Shown here: in pieces, positions 1-6,569 of the stretch
Layout of the letters: each line of letters opens with the position of its first letter
Position numbering within the stretch: the stretch's first letter is position 1
NCBI GenBank assembly: GCA_031370675.1
Contig: JANMQT010000301.1
Coordinates: 1-9,128 of the forward strand
Source: SZAS-18 sp031370675
GTDB lineage: Bacteria > Verrucomicrobiota > Verrucomicrobiia > Chthoniobacterales > SZAS-18
Reading direction: 5' to 3'
Length of the DNA stretch: 9,128 bases
Position numbers and translations under genes: made by a program
The notes under the pieces: generated by a model
What the model saw: the letters and a program-made list of their open reading frames with translations, nothing else
Database searches by the model: none
What the model was told of the DNA's origin: nothing

Positions 1-98
1 GGCGGCCAGGCCACGCCCTCGCCCTGACGCCGAATCGAAGGCGATCGCCCGGAGCTTGCGCGACCCCGATTCTCCGCCTCTCATGCGATCGCGTGCCC

Positions 99-1358
99 AT
101 GAAACATTGTTTGGTCGCGGCCCGGGTCGCCGCTCTTCTCATCCTCGCCGCCTCGGCCGCCTCGACCGCGCGCGCCGGCGCGAATGAGGTGAACTTCGAT
201 TTCTTTGTCGCAGCGCTCCCGGCCAGCGGAACGTGGAGGGAATCGGCCGATTTGGGACTGGTCTGGCAGCCGCCGATCGCCGCGACCAAAGCCGACTGGC
301 GACCCTACGCCGATGGTTATTGGTGTCAGACGGATCAAGGCTGGACGTGGGTCTCGCACGAGGACTTTGGCTGGGCGACCTATCATTACGGTCGTTGGGC
401 GAAGATTCCGGAAACGGGATGGGTATGGGTTCCCGGCTTTGAATGGGGGCCCGCGTGGGTTGCCTGGCGCGCGAGCCCGAAATTCACCGGCCACGGTGCG
501 CCGTCCCCGTCTCGCGCCGCGTCGCAAACCCTCGCGGTGGAACCCGAGGACCTCATCGGTTGGACGCCGTTGCCACCGGAGGCGATTTTCCAACCCGCCA
601 CTGGCATCTCCGCGCAGGTGGAGGTGGTTTGCAATATCGGTCCGGCGGCCTACAACTTCGTTCCCGCAATCAATTTCGGCGAGGCCGCCCTGCTGCCCTG
701 GATTTACCGGCCGTCTTCCAATTTCGACTTCATCAGTTCGACCGTAAGTTGCACGAACATCGCCTACCGTCGCGGGCCCGGCTGCATCTGGGTGGGAGGG
801 CCGAGCTACCCGGCGCTGCGCCAGGTAGTCCAACATCCCATTCCACAATTTCGCCTCCTGGCCCAGGCGATTGGCACCGCGCCATCTCCGGGCGGCTATG
901 CGAATCGCATCGCGGGCGACGTCTTCTTTGTCGTCGCACCAAGGATCACGCCGCCCGGCGGCCTCGACCCCCGGGCCATCGGGCTGTCGGCGGAAAACCT
1001 GACCATCAAGCCCCCCGTGGTCGAACCAACCCTGGTCGCCGGCCGGCCGGACCGCGGCTGGAGCGGCGCCCCGGCCAGCTCCCCGCGAATCGAGGCGCTG
1101 CGCGGCCTGATGATGCAGCAGGCCGCAGCGGGCCCGAATATCGCCACGCCCCCGCCTGTCAGCTCGCCCTCCGCCTTTGTCATCAAGACCTGGGGGGCCT
1201 TTGCCGGTCCCCCCAAGGACCGCTCACGCGCCCGGGGTAAACGGCCTCCAACCACCCGCGCTCCGACCGCGGCTTCATCGGCGCCCCCGCCGCCAGCGGC
1301 CAAGAAACCCGCCTCGGAAAGGGCTGCGGACCGAAAGGCGCCAGGCCGCCGCGGCTGA
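99..1358 (+). CDS. Exported Trp-rich protein, DUF6600-like
   Basis: This 419-residue protein begins with a clear signal peptide: MKHC, then a hydrophobic run (about residues 7-21), ending in a TARA|GANE-like cleavage site near residue 26. Residues 56-158 are rich in Trp, Tyr and Gly and carry the pattern I associate with DUF6600 proteins: WRPYADGYW, GWTWVSHEDFGWATYHYGRW, GWVWVPGFEWGPAWVAWR, and LIGWTPLPP. The mature part has four Cys (76, 178, 218, 229), so disulfides are possible. The last ~55 residues are Pro/Ala-rich and very basic (ending RKAPGRRG). The molecular function of this family is not known to me; location in the periplasm or at the cell surface is inferred. The start is set at the ATG at 99 because it opens the signal peptide. 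A GTG at 93 in frame would add two residues, and the frame stays open upstream to the window edge. There is no Shine-Dalgarno sequence. The next gene, a secreted prolyl isomerase, starts 66 bp downstream. Confidence 0.82.
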   Translation: MKHCLVAARVAALLILAASAASTARAGANEVNFDFFVAALPASGTWRESADLGLVWQPPIAATKADWRPYADGYWCQTDQGWTWVSHEDFGWATYHYGRWAKIPETGWVWVPGFEWGPAWVAWRASPKFTGHGAPSPSRAASQTLAVEPEDLIGWTPLPPEAIFQPATGISAQVEVVCNIGPAAYNFVPAINFGEAALLPWIYRPSSNFDFISSTVSCTNIAYRRGPGCIWVGGPSYPALRQVVQHPIPQFRLLAQAIGTAPSPGGYANRIAGDVFFVVAPRITPPGGLDPRAIGLSAENLTIKPPVVEPTLVAGRPDRGWSGAPASSPRIEALRGLMMQQAAAGPNIATPPPVSSPSAFVIKTWGAFAGPPKDRSRARGKRPPTTRAPTAASSAPPPPAAKKPASERAADRKAPGRRG

Positions 1359-1387
1359 CCGGAACACGGGCGCGGTCAAATATTTCC

Positions 1388-1393
1388 TAGAAT
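1388..1393 (+). promoter_or_regulatory. Possible -10 element upstream of the parvulin gene
   Basis: The only AT-rich patch in the 66-bp gap (about 1375-1393) contains TAGAAT, five of six matches to the sigma-70 -10 hexamer, about 31 bases before the ATG at 1425. No good -35 hexamer sits at the usual spacing: the bases at 1365-1370 are CACGGG. This is a weak candidate, noted because it would separate the prolyl isomerase transcript from the gene before it. Confidence 0.2.
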
Positions 1394-1424
1394 CCGTCGG
1401 CGGCGGTGCGATGTATCCCCGCCT

Positions 1425-2396
1425 ATGCCCCGTCCTTATTTCACGGCCCTCGGAATCGTCGCCGCGACCCTCCTCGGCGCCCTCCCCCTCTTCGCGGACG
1501 ACGAACTTCCCGAGGTCGTCGCCAAGGTCGACGGCGATCCCATCCTCCGAATCGATGTGCTGCGGGTTTTTAACGGGATCGTTCTCGCGAGCGGATTTGA
1601 ACCCAGCAAGCTCACCCCGGAGGCGCGCAAAGATTCGACGGCCAAGGTGGTCGAGGAACTCATTAACGATCGCCTGCTGACGCGCGCGTCGAAGGACATC
1701 GCGGTTTCCGATGCAGAAGTCGATCTTCGTTTCCAGCAACTCAAGCTCGGCTATCCGGATGAGGCGATTTTTCGCGAGGAACTCATCAAGGGCGGCCAAA
1801 CGGAGGCATCGATCCGGGACAACTTGCGCACGGCACTCAAGCAGGAGCGCTGGCTCGCCGCGCAAGTCGAGGGCAAGCTGGCGGTCAGCCCGGAGGAAAT
1901 TGAAAAAGTTTACAAGGAGAGTTCGATCGCGTTTTCCACACCCGAGATGGTGCGCGCCAGTCACATTCTGCTTCAAATTTATCCCGGAGCGACCGCGGCG
2001 GTGATCACGGAAAAGCAACGCCAGCTCAAGTCCATCGCCGACCGCTTGATCAAGGGCGAGGCGTTCGCGCCGTTGGCGCGGCAATATTCCGAGGACACCG
2101 TCACGCGCGACGCGGGCGGAGACCTCGGTTATTTCGCGAAGGACGATGTCGACCCCGCGTTCAGCAACGCCATCTTCAATAAAAACGTGGGTGATATCGT
2201 GTCGCCGGTGCGCACCAAGATTGGACTTCATATCATTCAGTTGACGGGCCGCCGGCCGGCCGCGCCGATTCCGCTTGACCAGATCAGCGGCCGCATCGGC
2301 AACCTGATCCAGGTCGAGAAGCGGAAGGAAGAGTTGAAAAAGGTGCTGGAATCATTGCGCCAAAAAGCCAAGATTGAGATCTTCCTCGAGAAGTAG
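1425..2396 (+). CDS. Exported parvulin-type peptidyl-prolyl cis-trans isomerase (SurA/PrsA-like)
   Basis: A 323-residue protein with a signal peptide (residues 1-24, hydrophobic core TALGIVAATLLGALPLFA, then acidic DDELPE). Residues 30-165 form an N-terminal helical chaperone-like region typical of SurA/PrsA proteins, beginning VVAKVDGDPILRIDV and including VVEELINDRLLTRAS. Residues 176-277 are one parvulin domain with its usual landmarks: RASHILL, the ARQYSEDT segment, DAGGDLGYF, PAFSNAIF, and the closing GDIVSPVRTKIGLHIIQLTG. A Lys/Glu-rich helix (295-317) ends the protein. E. coli SurA has two parvulin domains; this one has a single domain, closer to PpiC/PrsA architecture. It should catalyse prolyl cis-trans isomerisation and assist folding of exported proteins in the periplasm. 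Its neighbour at 99-1358 is a Pro-rich exported protein and a plausible, unproven client. No Shine-Dalgarno is visible; the start is chosen because it opens the signal peptide. Confidence 0.93.
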   Translation: MPRPYFTALGIVAATLLGALPLFADDELPEVVAKVDGDPILRIDVLRVFNGIVLASGFEPSKLTPEARKDSTAKVVEELINDRLLTRASKDIAVSDAEVDLRFQQLKLGYPDEAIFREELIKGGQTEASIRDNLRTALKQERWLAAQVEGKLAVSPEEIEKVYKESSIAFSTPEMVRASHILLQIYPGATAAVITEKQRQLKSIADRLIKGEAFAPLARQYSEDTVTRDAGGDLGYFAKDDVDPAFSNAIFNKNVGDIVSPVRTKIGLHIIQLTGRRPAAPIPLDQISGRIGNLIQVEKRKEELKKVLESLRQKAKIEIFLEK

Positions 2397-2420
2397 GGAG
2401 AGCGGTCGTCCACGCGCACC

Positions 2421-4472
2421 ATGTCGCGGAAGCAAAAAAATCGGGTTGGAGTCATCGGCCTCGGCCAGATTGGCTCTAAGGTTTCGGCCGGCCTGCGCTC
2501 GGCCGGATTTTCCGTCTACGTCTGGAACCGCTCCCCTCGCGCCGAACCCAACTTTCTCGGCTCCGCCGTCGAGGTGGTGGACCTTTGCGACACGATCCAG
2601 TTGTTCGTTCCCGACGACGCGGCGCTCGACAAGGTGATCCGCACGATCACCGCCGCGTTGCGCCCTCGCCATGTCATCCTCGCGCATCCCACGATCGCGC
2701 CAGCGACCGCGATTGAGCTCGGTGCGATCGTCGAAAGCACCGGCGCGCGCTACGTCGACGCGCCCTTCGCGGGCAGCCGGGCCGAAGCCGCCAACCGTCA
2801 ACTGGTGTACTACCTCGGCGGCAGCGAGTCCGCGATCAAGGACGCCCGTCCCGTCCTCCAAGCCACCTCGCGCAGCATCGTCCCGGTCGGCGCAGTCGGC
2901 GATGCGGCGCGCTTGAAACTGTCGCTGCAAATCCTGGCGGCGTTGACGCTCGAGGGGCTTTCGGAAATGCTGGCGCTCGCGCGGGCGGGCGGCCTCAAAC
3001 CCGAGGCGCTGCTCGATGCTCTCGACGAGGATCCGGCGCGTTCCCCCTTCATTTCGGAAAAATTGGCCGCCATGGTCAAAGGCAACTTTGAGGGCGGAAA
3101 TCCAGTGCGCCATCTGTACCGCGACCTCCAACTCGCACTCAAACTTGCCGGCCCCAATCCCGCCGTACCCGCGACCGGAACGGTCGCCGGACTGCTCTTC
3201 GGAGCCATGAAGCGCGGATGGGGTACCTCAGATGCGGCCATCCTTTCCCGGGCGTTTGAACCCGACCCGCCACCCGCGGAGATCGCAAAACGCGATCCCA
3301 TTCCGGCGGAGTCCGCCCCGCCCGCCGGAGCCGTCGACGCACCCGTGGACGTCGTCGAATCCATGGAGGCGGTCGCCGCAAAGACCGTCGCCATCGAATC
3401 CGTCGCCGCGGTCGCCGCGGTCAACGCGGTCGAAATGGCACCGGAGCCGGCGGGGGGCGCGCCGAAGAAACCCGATGCACCGCCCGCCACGCGAGTCCTG
3501 CCGGAACTGAGTGACGCACCCGCGAGGAGCGGAATGATTCCGGAAACGCACGGCGGTCGCGGCGCGATCAAGCCGAGGCGCGGGCTGGAGTTAATCCACA
3601 CCACTCCCGTGCAGTCGGGCCCGCCCAAGCCCTCGACCGCGCCGGTCCGACTGCCCTCACTCTCGCCCGTGCGCCCCGCGACGGGGACCACTCCGCCGCT
3701 TCCTCCCGCCCGACCACCAACGACGGTGATTCCATCCAGCTCTCCGGTGCGACCTGCGACCTCGCCGATTTCGTCGATTCCGCCGATTCCACCGATTCCA
3801 CCGTTATCGCCGCGCCCGTCGGCACGACCCGCGCCGGCGCCGATTCCAGCTCATCTTTCGTCGCGACCCGCCACCACGCGAATTCCTCCGCCGGCGCCGG
3901 CGCGCCCCGCGCCGACGGGCGCGGTTCCGCTTCCACCCTTCCCGGCCGCGCCGCCGGTCTCGCCCAATTTCCCAACCGGGACCCCGCACCGCATCGTCCG
4001 CAGGCTCAGCGACACGACCACGAATCTTCAAGCTTTGTTGCAATCACCGCTCGGCGGCGCCAAGACCGGACCGACGCCGATCAAGGCACCAGCGGAGCCA
4101 GTGACGCCAGTCCAGCCAAAATCGATTGTACCCAGCATCCCCGAGTCCGAAGCCCCGGCGCCAGAGGGATTGCCGGACCCGGTGCTCGACGCGAAATTCG
4201 CCAACGCGCTGGATGCGATCGATGCCGCGATGTCGGACGAGGTACCGGCCGCACCGCGCGAGACCGTCATCATCAAACCTGGCAGCGAGGTCCTGGAAGC
4301 AATCGTCGCCGAGATCCTTCCCCCCGTGGTCGACCCCGTGATCCCCGGCGACATCCGCCCCACCCAGCGCGTAGGCCTCCGGCCCGTCGGGAGCGGTGAT
4401 AATCCACCGCGCTCCCGTCTGATTCGCGAGCAAAAACCGAAGGGCTGGCTCAAGCGGCTGATCGGGGATTGA
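2421..4472 (+). CDS. 3-hydroxyisobutyrate-dehydrogenase-like protein with long Ala/Pro-rich C-terminal tail
   Basis: A 683-residue protein in two parts. Residues 8-280 match the beta-hydroxyacid dehydrogenase family (3-hydroxyisobutyrate, tartronate semialdehyde and related reductases). The dinucleotide-binding motif VIGLGQIGSKV is at 11-21, the substrate-loop equivalent DAPFAGSRAEA is at 113-123, and the lysine aligned with the catalytic Lys is K166 in GDAARLKLSLQ. The all-helical domain ends near GWGTSDAAI. Two positions differ from the family: the Asn four residues after the catalytic Lys is Gln (170), and the Lys of the usual KDLxLA segment is Arg (YRDLQLAL, 233-240). Residues 281-683 are low-complexity Ala/Pro/Ser, with two copies of SPVRPAT (415, 441) and an IPPIPPIPP run. 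Short helix-like stretches lie at about 586-604 and 614-634. The last residues, KPKGWLKRLIGD, are basic and amphipathic. Family enzymes are about 290-300 residues, so the tail more than doubles the length. The gene follows the isomerase by 24 bp. The substrate is unknown. Confidence 0.8.
   Translation: MSRKQKNRVGVIGLGQIGSKVSAGLRSAGFSVYVWNRSPRAEPNFLGSAVEVVDLCDTIQLFVPDDAALDKVIRTITAALRPRHVILAHPTIAPATAIELGAIVESTGARYVDAPFAGSRAEAANRQLVYYLGGSESAIKDARPVLQATSRSIVPVGAVGDAARLKLSLQILAALTLEGLSEMLALARAGGLKPEALLDALDEDPARSPFISEKLAAMVKGNFEGGNPVRHLYRDLQLALKLAGPNPAVPATGTVAGLLFGAMKRGWGTSDAAILSRAFEPDPPPAEIAKRDPIPAESAPPAGAVDAPVDVVESMEAVAAKTVAIESVAAVAAVNAVEMAPEPAGGAPKKPDAPPATRVLPELSDAPARSGMIPETHGGRGAIKPRRGLELIHTTPVQSGPPKPSTAPVRLPSLSPVRPATGTTPPLPPARPPTTVIPSSSPVRPATSPISSIPPIPPIPPLSPRPSARPAPAPIPAHLSSRPATTRIPPPAPARPAPTGAVPLPPFPAAPPVSPNFPTGTPHRIVRRLSDTTTNLQALLQSPLGGAKTGPTPIKAPAEPVTPVQPKSIVPSIPESEAPAPEGLPDPVLDAKFANALDAIDAAMSDEVPAAPRETVIIKPGSEVLEAIVAEILPPVVDPVIPGDIRPTQRVGLRPVGSGDNPPRSRLIREQKPKGWLKRLIGD
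3765..3809 (+). repeat. 9-bp tandem repeat inside the Pro-rich coding region
   Basis: Five consecutive 9-base units close to CCGATTCCA run from 3765 to 3809; units three and four (3783-3791 and 3792-3800) are identical. They encode the Ile-Pro-Pro run of the dehydrogenase-like protein's tail. The unit is a multiple of three, so gain or loss of a copy would change tail length without breaking the frame. Confidence 0.7.
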
Positions 4473-4551
4473 GCCCGGGATTGCCCGTGCCCGCACGCGC
4501 TGAAGACGCAGCGGGAGATTGCGTCGGCGACCAGTCGGGATTCAGTGCAGC

Positions 4552-5418
4552 ATGGCAACATTTTTTCCCTCGGGCGGCTGGGCGGATCTTTCGGCTCGCA
4601 CGAAATTTCGCCTCGCGGGTTCCGACCGGCAACGCTTTGTCCAGGGCCAGATCAGCAACGACATCCGGCTGGCGCGCGAAGACGCCACGCTCTTCGCCTG
4701 CGTCATGACCGTGAAGGGAAAAATGTGCGCGGACATTTTCATTCGCGCGGAGCCCGACGCGTACATCGTCGATGCCGAGCCTGAATTGCGCGAATCGCTC
4801 GCGGCGCGACTGGAGCGTTACATCATCGCCGATGACGTCACGCTGGAGGACATCACGGACGCAAACGTGCTTTTTCACGTGATCGATCCGCGCTCGATCA
4901 GTTCCCTGCCCGCGGAACTCGCGCCGCTCGTCCGCCTCGCCCGCTCCGCGCGCTACGGGCGGGACGGCCACGATCTCTTTGCGGCCGCGGCCCATGCGGA
5001 ACCGTTGCGCGCGTGGCTGGGCGAGGGAGAACTGAATGCGGCGGAGATCGAGTTGCTCCGGATTAGCGAGAACATCCCGCGCTGGGGACAGGACCTCGCG
5101 GAGGACACCATTCCGGTCGAAGCCGGCCTGGAGGAACGCGCCATCAGCTACACCAAGGGCTGTTACATCGGGCAGGAGGTCATCTCACGAATCAAGAGCG
5201 TCGGTCGCGTGCATCATCATCTGCGCCGCTTGCGCGCGGCGTTCCCGCTGCACGCCGGACAAACGTTGCAGGCCGACGGCAAGCCGGCGGGCGAAGTCAC
5301 CAGCGCCGTGGCGGTTCCGAACACGAGCGACTGGCTCGCCCTCGGTTACCTGCGGACCGGCTTTGAGCAGGCGGGTCGCCAGCTCACAAGCGAGGCCGGT
5401 GCAGTCGAGGTTTGGTGA
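4552..5418 (+). CDS. ygfZ: YgfZ/GcvT-domain folate-binding protein
   Basis: A 288-residue protein with the YgfZ family signature KGCYIGQE at residues 202-209 (Cys204), followed by VISRIKSVGRVHHHLRRL. The N-terminal part carries the family's conserved segment around residue 27, DRQRFVQGQISNDI, then MTVKGKMCADIFI. The C-terminal beta domain (GKPAGEVTSAVAV, WLALGYLR) matches the aminomethyltransferase C-terminal barrel. E. coli YgfZ binds tetrahydrofolate and supports assembly or repair of certain Fe-S enzymes such as MiaB in the cytoplasm; the same role is expected here. E. coli YgfZ is about 325 residues, so this copy is slightly short but complete. The ATG at 4552 is chosen: a TTG at 4519 would add 11 residues (RRRPVGIQCS) with no family match, and the GGGAG before it is too close to serve as a ribosome binding site. 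The gene lies 79 bp after the dehydrogenase-like gene and 51 bp before a chromate-transporter gene. Confidence 0.92.
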   Translation: MATFFPSGGWADLSARTKFRLAGSDRQRFVQGQISNDIRLAREDATLFACVMTVKGKMCADIFIRAEPDAYIVDAEPELRESLAARLERYIIADDVTLEDITDANVLFHVIDPRSISSLPAELAPLVRLARSARYGRDGHDLFAAAAHAEPLRAWLGEGELNAAEIELLRISENIPRWGQDLAEDTIPVEAGLEERAISYTKGCYIGQEVISRIKSVGRVHHHLRRLRAAFPLHAGQTLQADGKPAGEVTSAVAVPNTSDWLALGYLRTGFEQAGRQLTSEAGAVEVW

Positions 5419-5469
5419 GCGTTGGTTGCGCTTGTGGCGCGGGCGCCGGCGGCTAGTCTCACACCAGTC

Positions 5470-6042
5470 ATGGCGGAACTCACGGCGGGCGACACCACGA
5501 ATCCACCCGCGGAAGCGGTCTCGCTGGGCGATCTGTTCGCGGGCTTCTTGCAGATTGCCATCTCGGGCTTCGGTGGCGTCCTGCCATGGACGCGTCGGAT
5601 GCTCGTGGAGCAACGCGCCTGGCTGAACGACGCCGAATTTAACGAGCTGCTCAGCCTCTGCCAGCTGCTGCCCGGACCCAACGTGCTCAATCTCGCCATC
5701 TGCGTCGGCGCGCGCTTTCAAGGCTGGCGCGGTTCGCTCGTGAGCGTCACCGCGCTGCTCGCGCTGCCGTTCTGCTTCGCCATCGGCGCGGGCATGCTGT
5801 ACGTGAAATACGGCGACCTCACGATCGTGCGCGGCGCCATGGCCGGCGTCTCCGCGGCCGCGGCCGGACTGGTCATCGCGATGGCCGGAAAAATGGCCCG
5901 CAGCGGCATCGACGGCTTCCGCAGTGCGTGTGTCGCGTCCGCGGGATTCACCGCCGTTGCGCTGTTGCGCTGGCCGATCGGCTGGGTCCTGCTCGGATTG
6001 ATTCCCGTTTCACTTTTCCTCGCGCGGGTCTTCAAGAAATGA
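5470..6042 (+). CDS. chrA: Short-chain chromate transporter (CHR) subunit, first of a pair
   Basis: A 190-residue membrane protein equal to one CHR domain. Family landmarks are the FGGVLPWTRR segment (34-43), VEQRAWLNDAEF, and the LCQLLPGPNVLNL motif with PGPN at 68-71. Hydrophobic segments follow at about 88-111, 120-140 and 155-186, and the protein ends in basic RVFKK. Long ChrA proteins carry two such domains in one chain; short ones are encoded as adjacent pairs that are thought to act together, with opposite membrane orientation. The family exports chromate in some bacteria, but many members have no tested substrate, so chromate resistance is not established here. The ATG at 5470 is preferred over the TTG at 5422, which would add a 16-residue stretch without family similarity and would start three bases after the ygfZ stop. 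The stop overlaps the start of the next gene in an ATGA arrangement. Confidence 0.88.
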   Translation: MAELTAGDTTNPPAEAVSLGDLFAGFLQIAISGFGGVLPWTRRMLVEQRAWLNDAEFNELLSLCQLLPGPNVLNLAICVGARFQGWRGSLVSVTALLALPFCFAIGAGMLYVKYGDLTIVRGAMAGVSAAAAGLVIAMAGKMARSGIDGFRSACVASAGFTAVALLRWPIGWVLLGLIPVSLFLARVFKK

Positions 6043-6569
6043 AACCCGCCTCTCCGCTCGGCTCGCTGGCGTATCATTTCGTGCTGCTCTCGCTGCTGGC
6101 CGTGGGCGGCGCCAATGCTATCATTCCGGAACTTCATCGTGTGGCGGTCGAGCAGAACCATTGGCTCTCGAACTCCCAATTTGTCGATCTCTTCGCCATC
6201 GCCCAGGCCGTCCCTGGACCCAACGTGCTCATCGTCACGCTCATCGGCTGGCAGGTCGCCGGCATCCCCGGTGCCTGCGTGGCCACGGCGGCGATGTGCG
6301 CGCCGAGTTGCCTGCTGACCTATGGCGCGCAACGCGCCTGGCATCGCTTTTACCAGTCGCCCGTCCGGCTGCTGCTCCAGCGCGCGCTGGTCCCGGTGGC
6401 GGTGGGGTTGGTGCTGGCGAGCGGATTTGTGCTGACGCAAGCCGCGGGTCTCGATTGGAAATACGTGGCGATCAGCCTGGTCACCGCGCTGGTGGCCTTC
6501 GGCACCAAGTGGAACCCACTGTGGCTGCTCGGCGCGGCCGCCGTCCTCGGCGCCGCCGGTTGGCTCTAG
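6039..6569 (+). CDS. chrA: Short-chain chromate transporter (CHR) subunit, second of a pair
   Basis: A 176-residue membrane protein and the partner CHR domain of the preceding gene. It shows VGGANAIIPELHRVAVE (22-38), HWLSNSQFVDLFAIAQ, and the PGPN motif at 59-62. Hydrophobic stretches at about 10-29, 63-95, 117-135 and 142-176 follow. The ATG at 6039 overlaps the stop of the first CHR gene by four bases (ATGA), which suggests translational coupling and a fixed ratio of the two subunits. The frame is open further upstream to 5928, but that part reads against the first CHR gene and has no family match. The 3' end overlaps the convergent parC gene by four bases. Confidence 0.88.
   Translation: MKPASPLGSLAYHFVLLSLLAVGGANAIIPELHRVAVEQNHWLSNSQFVDLFAIAQAVPGPNVLIVTLIGWQVAGIPGACVATAAMCAPSCLLTYGAQRAWHRFYQSPVRLLLQRALVPVAVGLVLASGFVLTQAAGLDWKYVAISLVTALVAFGTKWNPLWLLGAAAVLGAAGWL
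6566..6569. other. CTAG palindrome shared by two convergent stop codons
   Basis: The plus-strand TAG of the second CHR gene occupies 6567-6569 and the minus-strand TAG of parC occupies 6568-6566. The two genes therefore end in the same self-complementary CTAG, leaving no intergenic space for a terminator between them. Confidence 0.9.

Noticed and set aside
1..83. Possible divergent minus-strand gene starting at the ATG at 83-81
   Set aside because: Only about 28 codons are visible; the piece KLRAIAFDSASGRG faintly resembles the start of TsaB-like proteins, but too weakly to name, and only 15 bases would separate the two divergent starts.
81..848. Long minus-strand open frame opposite the DUF6600-like gene
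   Set aside because: It is Arg/Gly-rich with no recognisable motif, and lies antisense to a gene with a clear signal peptide and family pattern. High GC content makes such antisense frames common.
1275..2231. 318-codon minus-strand frame opposite the prolyl isomerase gene
   Set aside because: Its product is Arg/Asp/Leu-rich with no family motif, and the opposite strand encodes a full parvulin protein.
4505..4525. Small hairpin GACGCA / TGCGTC before ygfZ
   Set aside because: A 6-bp stem with a 9-base loop and no T tract is too weak for a terminator, and is expected by chance in GC-rich DNA.
5419..5469. Terminator or promoter between ygfZ and the CHR pair
   Set aside because: The gap is GC-rich, without a clear stem plus T run and without recognisable -35/-10 hexamers.
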